A DNA stretch of 64,000 bases from Bufo bufo (lineage: Eukaryota; Chordata; Amphibia; Anura; Bufonidae), in contig NC_053390.1 in the NCBI RefSeq assembly GCF_905171765.1, forward strand, positions 589,924,293 through 589,988,292, given 5' to 3'. The position numbers and the translations under genes are program-made. The notes under the pieces were generated by a model, which did not search any database, had not been told where the DNA came from, and was given only the letters and a program-made list of their open reading frames with translations. Of the stretch, positions 20,818 to 31,436 are shown in pieces; the stretch's first letter is position 1; each line of letters opens with the position of its first letter.

Positions 20818-22683
20818 ATGGGTTTTCTATCTTCCTGGGAACAGGTAACTTCAAATCCCTGGGTTCTAAATGTAATCTCTCAGGGCTACAAGATAGAATT
20901 CGCATCAGTCCCCCCAGGAAGATTCTGCATCTCACACCAGCGCAGATCAGAACTTCCAAAAATTTGGCAGGGCGTCCAAGACCTCTTGGACCTAGGGGTG
21001 ATTCAAAGGGTCCCTATCCCAGAGGAAAGGAGAGGGTTTTATTCCAGCCTTTTTTTAATAAAAAAGCCAGACCAATCCTTTCGCACCATTATAAACTTAA
21101 AACCCCTAAACAAGTCCATTCTATACAGGAGGTTCAGGATGGAAACAATCCCATCCATAATTCCCCTGATCCTGAAGGGGGCGTTCATGACATCGATCGA
21201 TTTAAAGGACGCCTACTACCACGTCCCCATTCATCATCTCTCTCAGAGGTATCTAAGATTTGCTATAAAGGGTCAAGACGGATCAATCCATCACTTTCAA
21301 TATGTGGCCCTTCCCTTCGGTATCTCCTCGGCCCCCAGGGTCTTCACAAAAGTAGTAGTAGAGATGGTGGCCTATCTTCGTCAAGAGGGAATTACAATCA
21401 TCCCATATCTCGACGACTTCCTGATTCTGGGCAAAACAGAGTCCGAGAACCTCCGAGCTACGCAAAGATTCTCGGAATTCCTAAACAATCTCGGCTGGAT
21501 CATAAATCTAAAGAAATCCACCCTAATCCCATCCAGGAGAATAAGGTTCCTGGGTGTGGAGCTGGACTCATCCCTGTTAAGAACCTTCCTCCCTCAGGAC
21601 AAGGCCACGACTCTAGTGGAAAAGATCCGAGCATTTCAGAGGTCTCGCAGTTGCTCCATCCGGAAGGCTATGAGTCTCCTGGGAAGCCTAACAGCCTGCA
21701 TCCCTTCGGTTGCCTGGTGCCAAGGCCACACAAGGGTGATCCAGAGTTGGATCCTAGGCATCTGGGACGGGAAGCAGGTAAGTCTGGACAAGACTTTCCG
21801 GATCCCGCAGGCCGTAAAAACAGACCTAGACTGGTGGAAAGAAAGAGGATGACTGCTTGGAGGCCTACAGTGGCAGAACCATCCGGCAGTTCAGGTTATC
21901 ACGGACGCAAGCCTCGGAGGCTGGGGTGCAAAGATTGGAGATCATCTTCTACAGGGCTCCTGGCCAGCCGAGATACGAGTCAAATCCTCAAACTACAGAG
22001 AGCTGTATGCAGTCCTGGAGGCGTTAGTAAGGGGAGAGAGTTTTTTAAAAGGGCAACACCTAAGAGTAATGTCCGACAACACCACAACGGTGGCCTATCT
22101 GCGACATCAAGGAGGGACAAGGTCACGGCCTTTGGGTGCGTTAGCAAGAAGAATCTTCTCCTGGGCAGAAGAGAACGTCTTATCTCTCTCCGCCATCCAC
22201 CTAAAGGGCTGCGAAAATACGATAGCAGATTTCCTGAGCAGGAGGACGATAGATCCAGGAGAATGGTCTCTGAACAGGGACATCTTCCGGAAGATCTCGG
22301 AAAGATGGGGCCGTCCGGAGGTAGACTTGTTCGCCTCCAGAAAGAATGCGCAGGTGGAATGCTTCTGCTCCCTAAACCGGGAAGACAGACCCTGGGCAAT
22401 CGATGCCCTATCGATACACTGGAATTGGAACCTGGCCTACGCCTTCCCCCCAATACCTCTTCTTCCCAGGGTCATCCAGAAACTCCTAGGGGAACCAACT
22501 ACTCTGATCTTAATAGCCCCTTTGTGGCCGAAGAGGAGTTGGTTCTCCACTCTAAAACAGCTATCGCTGGAGGATCCATGGGAAATCCCTTTCCAGAAAG
22601 ATGTTCTAGTCCAGGGCCCTCTACTTCATCCAGACCCCGGGATATTCAAACTGTCAGTCTGGATCCTGAGAGCGAGACATTAA
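20818..22683 (+). pseudogene. DIRS reverse transcriptase-RNase H, one in-frame stop
   Basis: The frame starts at ATG 20818, but homologous-looking sequence (VGGRL) and an open frame extend upstream into ORF1. Expression by a +1 shift or internal start is therefore possible. RT blocks: IKKPDQSFRTIINLKPLN, MTSIDLKDAYYHVPI, YVALPFGISSAPRVF and the catalytic YLDD (21406-21417). A TGA at 21850-21852 follows DLDWWKERG. Beyond it, RNase H continues in the same frame: VITDASLGGWG, NYRELYAVLEALV, LRVMSDNTTTVAYL. The stop separates RT from RNase H, so this copy would make a truncated RT only, unless the stop is read through. The frame ends at 22681-22683. Confidence 0.88.
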
Positions 22684-23702
22684 GAAACAGGGGTCTTTCA
22701 GAAAAAGTGATATCTACCCTAAGGGCCAGTAGGAAAAATGTGACGTCTGCCATCTACCTAAAGATCTGGAAGAGATACTGTTCCTGGTTAGGAGTGGAGC
22801 GCCCAGACACCTCCTCCCCTCCCATCAATAGGATCTTGGATTTTCTACAGTGCGGCTTGGAATTGGGCCTAAGACCTAGTACCCTGAAAGTCCAGGTCTC
22901 TGCTCTCAGCTCCTTTTATGACTGCAGCCTAGCTAGCCACAGATGGATCAGGAGGTTCTTTAGAGCGGTTTCAAGATTGAGACCCTCTCTGAAATCAAGG
23001 GCTCCTACTTGGGACCTTAACATAGTCCTAGAAGGCCTAACAAAACCTCCCTTCGTACCGTTATCAGAAATCTCTTTAAAACACCTTTCCCTAAAAACTG
23101 CCTTTTTAATTGCTATCACCTCAGCAAGACGTATTGGAGAGATCCAGGCCCTTTCTTGTAGGGAACCCTACCTCCAGATCACCCAAGATCACATCCGTTT
23201 AACTCTCGATCCAGGTTTTCTCCCAAAAGTAGTCTCTCCCTTCCATCGGGAACAGGAGATCTTTCTACCTTCCATCCCCAGATCTGAATCTTCAGGGTCT
23301 AGTGTTAATTTACATCTCTTAGATGTCAGGGATACAGTGATCCAGTACCTGGATTATACCAGGGATTTTAGGGTTGATGGCAATCTCCTTGTTCAGTTTT
23401 CGGGGAAAAATAAGGGAAAGAAACTAGCTAGGTCTTCCATAGCCAGATGGATCAGATCCACCATTGAATATTGTTACAGGTTCCAGAATATACCCAGTCC
23501 TGATAATGTTAAGGCCCACTCTACTAGGGCCACTGCCTCCTCTTGGGCTGAGAAGGGAGGAGTCTCGCTTGACCAGATTTGCAAGGCTGCAACCTGGTCA
23601 AGCACCAATACCTTTGTAAAACATTACCGTCTTAATCTTCCGGATTCGAATGAAACTCTTTTCGGCCGGAGGGTTTTACAGGCGTTATCCCCACCCTTTT
23701 AG
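22578..23702 (+). CDS. DIRS tyrosine recombinase (integrase)
   Basis: In the frame of this ORF an ATG occurs at 22578, giving 374 aa; the frame itself is open without ATG back to 20964. The N-terminal SAM-like part (ISTLRASRKNVTSAIYLKIW; STLKVQVSALSSFYD) precedes the catalytic core. The active-site residues are visible: Arg in SARRIGEIQALS (about 23127-23132), HSTR (His codon 23517-23519, Arg 23526-23528) and Tyr in FVKHYRL (23625-23627). YR retroelements use it to insert a circular DNA intermediate. It appears intact. The start is uncertain because it overlaps the RNase H end in another frame. Confidence 0.9.
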   Translation: MGNPFPERCSSPGPSTSSRPRDIQTVSLDPESETLRNRGLSEKVISTLRASRKNVTSAIYLKIWKRYCSWLGVERPDTSSPPINRILDFLQCGLELGLRPSTLKVQVSALSSFYDCSLASHRWIRRFFRAVSRLRPSLKSRAPTWDLNIVLEGLTKPPFVPLSEISLKHLSLKTAFLIAITSARRIGEIQALSCREPYLQITQDHIRLTLDPGFLPKVVSPFHREQEIFLPSIPRSESSGSSVNLHLLDVRDTVIQYLDYTRDFRVDGNLLVQFSGKNKGKKLARSSIARWIRSTIEYCYRFQNIPSPDNVKAHSTRATASSWAEKGGVSLDQICKAATWSSTNTFVKHYRLNLPDSNETLFGRRVLQALSPPF

Positions 23703-23716
23703 TTATCTGTTATGTC

Positions 23717-23806
23717 TCAAGGTGGGCCGTCATGGTGGATGAAATGGAAAAACCGCAATTAGACTTACCGGTAATTCCGTTTCCTTGAATCCACCATGAC
23801 GGCCCA
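23717..23806 (+). repeat. DIRS internal complementary region (circle-junction template)
   Basis: The first half (GGGCCGTCATGGTGGATGAA, then ATGG) complements the start of the left repeat. The second half (GCAATTAGACTTACCGGTAA through ATCCACCATGACGGCCC) complements the end of the right repeat. This junction defines the true element ends at about 18811 and 24100, and is the diagnostic DIRS feature. Confidence 0.88.
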
Positions 23807-23962
23807 TACTATTCCCCTTCCAAAAAAAAAAAAAAAAAAAAAAAGGGGAGATATATGCTTACGAATATATCTTTTCATACTTACGTACTTTAGGATAGAT
23901 AGGAGTTTAAGGGTATGGATTAATATCCTTTTACTTTTGTTCCACCTTTTCGGGTAATTGTA

Positions 23963-24100
23963 AAGCACTGAGGAGGTGGAGGGGTGGGGGGTTCTTAAAC
24001 TCTCTATGTGTTCCTGCCCCTACAGAGGTCAAGGGTCAATCTCAAGGTGGGCCGTCATGGTGGATTCAAGGAAACGGAATTACCGGTAAGTCTAATTGCG
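23963..24100 (+). repeat. DIRS right inverted terminal repeat
   Basis: It runs from AAAGCACTGAGGAGGTGG to ACCGGTAAGTCTAATTGCG. It is complementary to the left repeat except in the last 30 or so bases, which instead match the complement in the internal complementary region. Confidence 0.85.
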
Positions 24101-24124
24101 TTTTTTTTTATTTCTCTCCAATCG
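24101..24124. mobile_element. Palindromic MITE, right end
   Basis: TTTTTTTTTATTTCTCTCC followed by AATCG is the inverse of the MITE start at 18647. It is separated from the rest of the MITE by the DIRS insertion. Confidence 0.75.
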
Positions 24125-25019
24125 CTCACTCTTGCCTAGGTAATGTAATGACCGGCGTCACGCACAGGGAGGGAAAAGGGAAAGCCCTGCCCAAGGGAGA
24201 AGGAAAGGTGGTGACCCCTGACTCACCTTGCGGCTGGCACCTGACGTCCCTAGACGGGTTCCTCGCCCGTGCGGCGATCACGTGCCTAAACCCTGGCTTT
24301 CCCTAAAATGAGCCCTAGATAGTGAACGGGCCGGTGGGATTGCTAGTCCGTACCACTGACACTAAGAGGGAAACACCAGGGAGAGGACAGACAATACAGA
24401 CAAACACATACACCCAGGTGGGCGACCACAGCAGACCACAAAGGTCCAACAGGGATCCGGAGGGTAGCGTTCTGGACCAACAACCAGAGAACGCAGCAAC
24501 ACAGCTCCAGAGGGTCAGAATAGATGTCCAGGCAGGAAGCTCTATATCTGGCAACCAGAGAAGTGGGAGAGGGGAATATAAGGAGGTTTGGGAGTGCTGG
24601 ACAAGGAACAGCTGAGGAGAAGGAGCTACGGATCCCTGAGTGAGCCAAAAAGGGTTTGCAAAGCAAACCCAGAAAGCTACCATAAGGAAACAGCCCTATC
24701 TTACATAGAGCGCGCAGCCAACCGCTGCGACTTCCTGACCCCGGGTATAACGGAGTCAGGCGTGGTTCTTGACACCCTCGTGACAGGTATACTTCCTAGC
24801 CAATTTTATCTCACTGGCAGCCTTCTTAACTTATTTATTGAGTCCACTTGTTTCTATCAATTATTCATAACAATTATAACTATACATATGTTTTAAAGAA
24901 AAATAAAATAAAAATTCTCATTGTCGGATCCACACTTTGGCGCCCTGCGAGTTAGGTTTCCTGACCTTCATTGTGAGAGCCAGGTGACTAACCCCCTCTT
25001 TTTTTCTCTCTCGTGTCCC
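24125..25019. other. Unassigned 0.9-kb insertion segment
   Basis: This lies between the MITE end and the resumption of the USP53 exon copy. It has moderate GC, no repeated units and no convincing protein; short frames on both strands lack recognisable motifs. TTTGGCGCCCTGCGAG near 24942 resembles an LTR-element primer-binding region, but no paired LTR is seen. Together with the MITE and DIRS it is bounded by a 12-bp direct repeat TGGTAGACCTTC (18636-18647, 25020-25031). Confidence 0.5.
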
Positions 25020-25049
25020 TGGTAGACCTTCCCCAGGTTTCAGCAAGAA

Positions 25050-25308
25050 AAAAAGGTTGGCATTCGTGTGATGTCCGTTTCACAACAGTTTTCCTTTGCA
25101 GATCCATTGTAACAATGCCTGTTCTTGTCCGCAAATGGATAAGAATAGGACGTTCTATTTTTTGCGGAACAGACTTGCAGACATACTGATACAGAATGCA
25201 CATGGAGTCATTTCTGTTTCATTTGCTGACCCATTAAAATGAATGGTTCCGCATACAGGCCGGAAAAAAAACCTCACAGACAACAAATACGTTCGTGTGC
25301 ATGAGCCC
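25050..25308. mobile_element. Harbinger-like MITE, left end eroded
   Basis: The right terminus ACGTTCGTGTGCATGAGCCC is followed by TAA (25309-25311). The interior has the class-typical CCCATTAAAATGAATGG palindrome and TTTTTTGCGG / CCGCA words. The left edge contains ATTCGTGTGATG but no clean terminus. Confidence 0.6.
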
Positions 25309-25387
25309 TAAATGTGAGGAAGAAATGAATGCAAATGCTGCACTATGTAAGCACGTGGCCTGCCAGTACACTGAATTATAACTTTAA

Positions 25388-26979
25388 AGGGGTTATCCAG
25401 GAATCTGATATTGATGGCCTATCTGCAGCGCTCCATGAGTCTGTTCCTAGGCCAGTGACATCACATTTGTTGGTCACATGGCCTAGGTGCAGATCAGTCC
25501 CATTCAAGTTAATAGGGTTGAGCTGCAATAAACGTCATTACTCTGTTCTCCTCCTTGACCTGTGCTCAGCCTTTGATACTGTCGACCACTCTCTCCTGTT
25601 ACAAACTCTCATCCCTCGGCATCAAAGATCTGGCCCTCTTCTGGATCTCCTTGTACCTCAGCAACAGAACCTTCAGGGTTTCCCATTCATACACCAACTC
25701 CTCATCATACCCCTCTCTGTTGGTGTCCCTCAAGGCTCTCTCCTGGGTCTCCCACTTTTCTCCATTTATGCTTTCGGCCTGGGAGAGCTGATAGAATCCC
25801 ATGGCTTCCAATACCACCTCCATGCTGATACTCCTCTGGCCCAGATGTCACTTCCCTGCTATCCAGAATCCCAGCATGTCTGTCAGCTATATCTTCATTC
25901 TTCTCCCACTTCCGTAAACTCAACATGGAGAAAACTGAAATCATCAGGTGTTCACCATGTCACACAGCCCCCCTACGTGGCATATCCATTACAGTTAATA
26001 ACATGACGCTTTCTCCAGTCTCACAGGTCCTTTTGCCTGGGGATTACATTTGATTCTGCCTATCCTTCAAGCCACACATCCAAACCCTCACCTCCACCTG
26101 CCGCCTTCAAGTCAAGAACATCTTTCGTATTTGCTCCTTGCTCACCCCTGAGTCAACTAAAACGCTTGTCCATATCCTTCTCATCTCCTGCCTAGACTAC
26201 TGTAATATCCTCCTCTGTGGCCTCCCATCTAGCACTCTCATACCCCCTGCAATCTTTCCTCAACCTTGCTGCCCAGTTAATCTGTCTCTCCCCTCTACCA
26301 ATCCCTTCACTCGCTCCCCATAGCCCAGCAAATTCAGTTCAAAAATACTGACAACTACATATAAGGCTGTACACTAGTTACATCTCTGATCTGCTTTCCC
26401 TATACATCCTCTCATGTAATCTCCGATGCCTACTGGACCTTCTTCTTTGTTCTCCTCTCACCAGTTCTTCACAATCGTCTATAAGATTTCTCACGTGACT
26501 CTCTCATACTCTGGAACTCACTACCCCAACGCATTGGACTCCCCCCCCCCCCCCCCCCTTAACATCCAAACCCTCAAAATTAACCTGAGAACCCACCTCT
26601 TCAGGAAAGTCTACCATCTACAATGAGCATGCTGCCACCATACAGCAAGATGAGCAGCTTTTACCTTCACCTACTTTGTCGTTTCCCTCTACATTGTAGA
26701 CTGTAAGCTCTTGGGGGCAGGGTCCTCTTCCCCTCTGTACCAGTCTGTTAATAGTTTCATGTTTATTGTATTTTTTATATTCTGTGTGTGTAACTCTCTC
26801 TAGATGTAGAACACCATGGCATTAATGGCACTTTCAAATAAGTAATAATAATAACAAGCATAGTCATTATCTAATGTACAACACTGTGCTTGGCAAGCTG
26901 TGAGGAGACCAAGGTGCTGATCAGTGGGGGTCCAAGTCCTGAGGATAGCCCATCAATATCAAATTCCTGTATAGCCCTT
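25388..26979. mobile_element. T2-like MITE split by an L2 insertion
   Basis: AGGGGTTATCCAGGAATC after TTAA (25384-25387) opens the element, and TGTATAGCCCTTT before TTAA (26980-26983) closes it. The MITE sequence runs to about 25535 and resumes near 26866 with CTGTGCTTGGCAAGCTGTGA and GGATAGCCCATCAATATC. The L2 between them inserted later. Confidence 0.7.
25540..26865 (+). mobile_element. Decayed L2-type LINE (RT fragment to 3' end)
   Basis: Frame-shifted pieces read LLLDLCSAFDTVDHSLLLQ (about 25547), GIKDLALFWISLYLSNRT, SVGVPQGS (about 25720) and GELIESHGFQYHLHAD (about 25785), the RT palm motifs of L2-clade LINEs (normally YADDTQ). The 3' part has GACTGTAAGCTCTTGGGGGC and ends in AATAATAATAA, a typical L2 tail. 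Flanking GTCATTA words at both edges may be the target duplication. Multiple frameshifts make it inactive. Confidence 0.8.
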
Positions 26980-26983
26980 TTAA

Positions 26984-27630
26984 CACTGTTTTGTAACTCT
27001 AAGCTCCAAATGATGAAGCCCTCCTATTCATTGTTTTGGAGAACTACTGTGCAGCTCATTATCTGCTGAGAGATGGGGCCACGTCTACCTGATCAGTGAT
27101 GGACATCCCAACCCCTCAGGTTATGGTCAAAATCATCCCTTAAAGGGTTTGTTCGATTTGCATCTCCATACTTAAAAATATTGATTTATGAAGGTAGCTG
27201 TAATTTTGTAATGTACTTTACCTTTTTTTTTTTTTTCCTATCTTCCACTCTGGGCTGTGGTCACATGACCATGTCCATGCAGCTTTCCTATTTCCTGTGA
27301 TATTATTGGGCAGGGGTAGTAATAGGGGAGTGTCTATGTAGCTAGCTAGGTGGAGGAGCTATAAAGTAGCTGGGCGTTGTTAGGAGCAGTGTTAGCGGAG
27401 TATCTATGTAACTAGTTAGTTACATAGGTCTTGTTAGGGGTGGTGATCAAGCTGAGGTAGAGAAAGGAAGTGCATGGTGGCTTTAGTTGGATACAGTAAC
27501 AGGAAGTGCTACATACAGGATGGAAACAAACCAGAGAGATTATTTACATGGTGAAAAGGGGTCAATAGAGTCCAAATTGAATGTACCTGAGATAAGCAGC
27601 TACATGAACATATCTGTTAAAAACCATAGT
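26984..27630. other. No gene; MITE-like relics
   Basis: A TTAAAGGGTTTGTTCG start at 27142 suggests another TTAA element without a clear end. A weak repetition of GTAGCTAGCTAGGTGGAG- and TAGTTAGTTACATAGG-type words occurs at 27330-27440. Nothing coding is recognised. Confidence 0.4.
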
Positions 27631-27639
27631 AATCCTATA

Positions 27640-27950
27640 AAACCCACCTGAAATATTAATATTGATGGCCTATCTTTAGGATATACAGTATCTGATTGGT
27701 GGGGTCCGACACCCCGTACTACACACCTCTATCCATTGTGTCGTGGATGGAGCTGGTAATTGCAGCGCTACTCCCATTCACTTCTTTGGAAGCAGCACTG
27801 CAGTTACCAGCTCCGTCCACTACACAATGGATAGAGGTGTGTAGTTCCAGCACCAACATCTGATTGGCAAGGTATCGGGCCCCCACCGATCAGATATTGA
27901 TGACTTGTCCTGAAGGTAGGCCATCGATATTAAAATCCCGGAAAACCCAT
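27640..27950. mobile_element. T2-like palindromic MITE
   Basis: AATATTGATGGCCTATC on the left and GGTAGGCCATCGATATT on the right form inverted arms. The centre has AGCTGGTAATTGCAGCGCT against AGCACTGCAGTTACCAGCT. The right end AAACCCATTTAA gives TTAA at 27951-27954; the left TTAA is not preserved. Confidence 0.65.
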
Positions 27951-28405
27951 TTAAGACTTTTTCAGATGGGATAAGAATTGGGCCAATTATCAGGAACGAA
28001 CGACACTCGTTTCAGATGACTGTCCTGTATAAATGTGTCGCTGAGCACCTTACAAAAGCTTATGTGTCGGTGATGCATTGTTTAGGTGGCTCATAATATC
28101 ATTTTTTGGCAGTACATCGCCCGTTTACAAATGGGTGTGCTGCTGACAATGAATCGGCTGGTTTGAATTGGCCTGGGCATTTTATCTTTATTTCTATTTT
28201 ATTTTTTAATTGTTAGCTCTATATATATTTTTTTGGTTATTTAAAGGAAATGTCACTAAACATTTTATCTGCCAGTTAAATCCAGATAGAGACGCCTCTC
28301 CTTTTTACTAATCTGTTGTTATTTTCTGATTATCGATTTTATTTTTTTTAATTCTATTTCCTAATCATGATTCTGGGGTGGCCATCTTGCCTGAGCTGCT
28401 CTTAA

Positions 28406-29679
28406 AGGGGTTGTCCGAGTTATGAAAAAAAAAAATATAGCACTGAAAATCTGATATACAACTCAGCTAAGCAAGTTTTATGCAAAACAAATATATATAT
28501 TTCCTCGTTTCCCTGGTTCTTTTCTGGCCCTTTGTTTACATGCAATAAAAACTATCTCTGCCCCTCCCCCTGCTCTGCTAAGGGAGTGAATACAAGAGCT
28601 GCCCTATGTGACATGTCTGCCTGCTGGGAGACTCTGCAGCATGTTGTATGTGTAGGACTACAAGTCCCAGCTGTATAATGACACTGCTAAGGGAGTGAAT
28701 ACAAGTGCTGCCCTGAGTGACATGTCTGCCTGCTGGGAGACTCTGCAGCTTGTTGTATGTGTAGAACTACAAGTCCCAGCTGTATAATGACACTGCTAAG
28801 GGAGTGAATACAAGAGCTGCCCTGAGTGACATGTCTGCCTGCTGGGAGACTCTGCAGCATGTTGTATGTGTAGGACTACAAGTCCCAGCTGTATAATGAC
28901 ACTGCTAAGGGAGTGAATACAAGAGCTGCCCTATGTGACATGTCTGCCTGCTGGGAGACTCTGCAGCATGTTGTATGTGTAGGACTACAAGTCCCAGCTG
29001 TATAATGACACTGCTAAGGGAGTGAATACAAGAGCTGCCCTATGTGACATGTCTGCCTGCTGGGAGACTCAGCAGCATGTTGTATGTGTAGAACTACAAG
29101 TCCCAGCTGTATAATGACACTGCTAAGGGAGTGGATACAAGAGCTGCCCTGAGTGACATGTCTGCTTGCTGGGAGACTCTGCAGCATGTTGTATGTGTAG
29201 GACTACAAGTCCCAGCTGTATAATGACACTGCTAAGGGAGTGGATACAAGAGCTGCCCTGAATGCTGGGAGAATCAACAGCAACTTGTAAGTGTAGAACT
29301 ACAAGTCCCAGCTGTATAATGACACTGCTAATACACACAGGATCTTCCCCCCTACCTTCTTGTGCAATGCTCTCTCTAGTATGTCAGCTCCAGTGCCCAG
29401 CATTGTCTCCTCACTGCCTGCAGCTGAAGGGGTTAAGATTCCTAGGATAGAGCACACAGCCAGCAGTGAAGGGGGCGTGGCCAGCACAGTGACGTCTCGT
29501 TTACAGGCTTGTAAACGACCTTTATCAGAGCAGGGAGAGAAGCTGACATCACAGGTCATGTGACCCTCAGTGAAATCTGAGAAACCACCCACCGGAGATA
29601 AAGTGAGTGAATTGGAAAGCTGTTACATTTGCTCAGTTAGGAACATAGAAAGAACCAAAAAATAACTCGGATAACCCCT
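28406..29679. mobile_element. T2-like element carrying a 109-bp tandem array
   Basis: Termini AGGGGTTGTCCGAGTTAT and ATAACTCGGATAACCCCT are flanked by TTAA (28402-28405 and 29680-29683). Most of the interior is the tandem array below. The right part contains GTGACGTCTCGTTTACAGGC-type sequence also found in the TTAA element at 39710 (TGACGTTTCGTTTACAGCC), so the two are related. Confidence 0.8.
28575..29335. repeat. 109-bp tandem array, about 7 copies, inside the T2-like element
   Basis: The unit includes TGCTAAGGGAGTGAATACAA, GACATGTCTGCCTGCTGGGA and ACTACAAGTCCCAGCTGTAT. Unit starts are near 28575, 28685, 28794, 28903, 29012 and so on. The last unit is shortened. Each unit carries ACTACAAGTCCCAGC, a partial match to the ZNF143/Staf motif. 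Confidence 0.92.
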
Positions 29680-29744
29680 TTAACAGCATTTACAAAGCAT
29701 TAAAAAATAGCCATAGACACAATGGTCAGGACCTCATTGACTTA

Positions 29745-30200
29745 GGCCTAGTTTACACGATCGTTTTTTTTGCGAGTGTACGGGCCGTTTTTTTGTGTTC
29801 CGTATACGGAACCATTCATTTCAATGGTTCCGCATTAAAAACGGAATGTGTTCCGTAAGCATTCCGTTTTTCCGTTCTGTTGAAAGATAGAACATGTCCT
29901 ATTATTGCCCGCAAATCACGTTCCGTGGCTCCATTCAAGTCAATGGGTCCGCAAAAAAAACGGAACACATACGGAAATGCATCCGTATGTCTTCCGTATC
30001 CGTTCCGTTTTTGCGGAACCATCTATTGAAAATGTTATGCCCAGCCCAATTTTTTCTATGTAATTACTGTATACTGTATATGCCATACGGAAAAATGGAA
30101 CGGAAACAGAAACACAACGGAACTCAAAAACGGAACAACGGATCCTTAAAAAACGGACCGCAAAAAACTATAAAAGCCATACGTTTGTGTGAACTAGGCC
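29745..30200. mobile_element. Harbinger-like MITE, TTA duplication (family shared with 60420)
   Basis: GGCCTAGTTTACACGATCG and CGTTTGTGTGAACTAGGCC are flanked by TTA (29742-29744, 30201-30203). Internal palindromes CCATTCATTTCAATGG and CCATTCAAGTCAATGG are present. The block AAAATGTTATGCCCAGCCCA to CTGTATATGCCATACGG (about 30030-30090) recurs almost unchanged at about 60718-60779. Confidence 0.85.
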
Positions 30201-30203
30201 TTA

Positions 30204-30920
30204 CATGGGAGAGTTTTCTAGGCATGCTCTGTGACCTGTGCAGAGGTCATTGTACAAGGAAAGACTAGATAAGCTTTGACAATCACCTATTGTGAATGGT
30301 GGATCCTGTCTTATGTCATTCTAATCCTGCCTATAATGATATAATCTCTGTGTATAGATAAGCAGATAACTGCAGAAAGTACAGACCAAGAAGTGGTACT
30401 TATTATTAGGCTTAGTGACCAGTATGAAAAATTTAGGATTTTATGGTTTTTGTTTAAATATAGATAGTGACATAGAAAATTAAAAATATCATGAAAAATT
30501 CTTAAAAAATATGTTAAACATAAAAATGTGAATTAACAATAGGTCGTGTTCTGATGACACACTTCCTTTAATAAGTCCCCAAATAGGTCATTTTCATAAC
30601 CATCATGGGAATTTTCACTATAATTCTTCTTTTTTAGTTTTCCACTGTGACTGGGACATCCATAGCAGCTCGAGGTACAGTGGAAAATAGCTCCCTGTGG
30701 TGGCACTTGTTGGCACAGGCAGAGGTGATCTGGGCCTGCTACCACTCAGCAGCTCTCCCATGATGGGGGGCACCCATTGATTGTGTATTGCTGCCCATAT
30801 TCATTGCATAACACTCATTAAGCATTATGTAGACTGCAAAAGATAAGCCAAAGATGGTACTAAACTGCTTCAGTATTCTTCTCAGGGTCCTGACCTACTC
30901 CCACTAGATTGGAGGAGCGT
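30204..30920. other. No gene recognised
   Basis: This is A/T-rich DNA with short relics of TTAA-type MITEs (CACTTCCTTTAATAAG at 30560). Short frames on both strands have no recognisable motif. Confidence 0.4.
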
Positions 30921-30924
30921 TAAT

Positions 30925-31160
30925 GGTTGTTAAAATTACAGTCGGATCGGAAAACGGTGTTACCGGCTAAGTCCGGATCCGGTGCTCTGACGGTGTCAGG
31001 GCAACGGGAGATGAGCGCTGATAGTTTAATTCCTTAGGCTTTTTAACAGTTGGGAGGTATGTGTGTGTGGTGTATATATGGTGTATTTATGTGTATGTGT
31101 GTTGCATATATATGGTGTATGTACTGTATATGTAAACATGTGTTGTAATGCAGTGTATCC
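30925..31160. repeat. Dispersed repeat, inverted copy at 59945-60130
   Basis: CTTAGGCTTTTTAACAGTTGG, GGTGTATTTATGTGTATGTG, GTAAACATGTGTTGT and TCCGCCGTTAAGT recur in inverted orientation, and in the same order, at about 59945-60080. A TGTG/TATA-rich core lies between. The family is unknown to me. Confidence 0.6.
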
Positions 31161-31436
31161 GCCGTTAAGTGGGAAATTTGAATCCCACCCCTGTGTTATA
31201 GTACTGGTGCATTGACAGTAAGTGTCAACATGGTTCATTTTATATTTACTGTCTGACTGTACAGGAGACTATGAACACGACTATCTACACAAATACTCAG
31301 TAAACAGCGATGTCCGTATCTCAAGGCCTTGAGAATAGTCATGAATGCAGTACATGTCATGGTTCTTACAACATCATATAATACACTATCTTCAACATTA
31401 GTGTCAACCATAGTGACCACATATGTTCCCCATAAT

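Larger units (their letters stand above)
18811..24100 (+). mobile_element. DIRS-type tyrosine-recombinase retrotransposon, nearly intact
   Basis: This 5.29-kb element has the DIRS hallmarks: inverted terminal repeats (left 18811-18925, right 23963-24100), an internal complementary region at 23717-23806 that joins complements of both termini, and ORFs for Gag, RT-RNase H and tyrosine recombinase in order. It has no long direct repeats or target duplication, as expected for recombinase-mediated integration. It inserted inside the palindromic MITE. The only clear lesion is a TGA at 21850-21852 in the RT-RNase H frame. Confidence 0.93.

Noticed and set aside
24930..24965. LTR retrotransposon primer-binding site (TGGCGCCC)
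   Set aside because: No paired long terminal repeat, polypurine tract or coding region nearby; left as unassigned.
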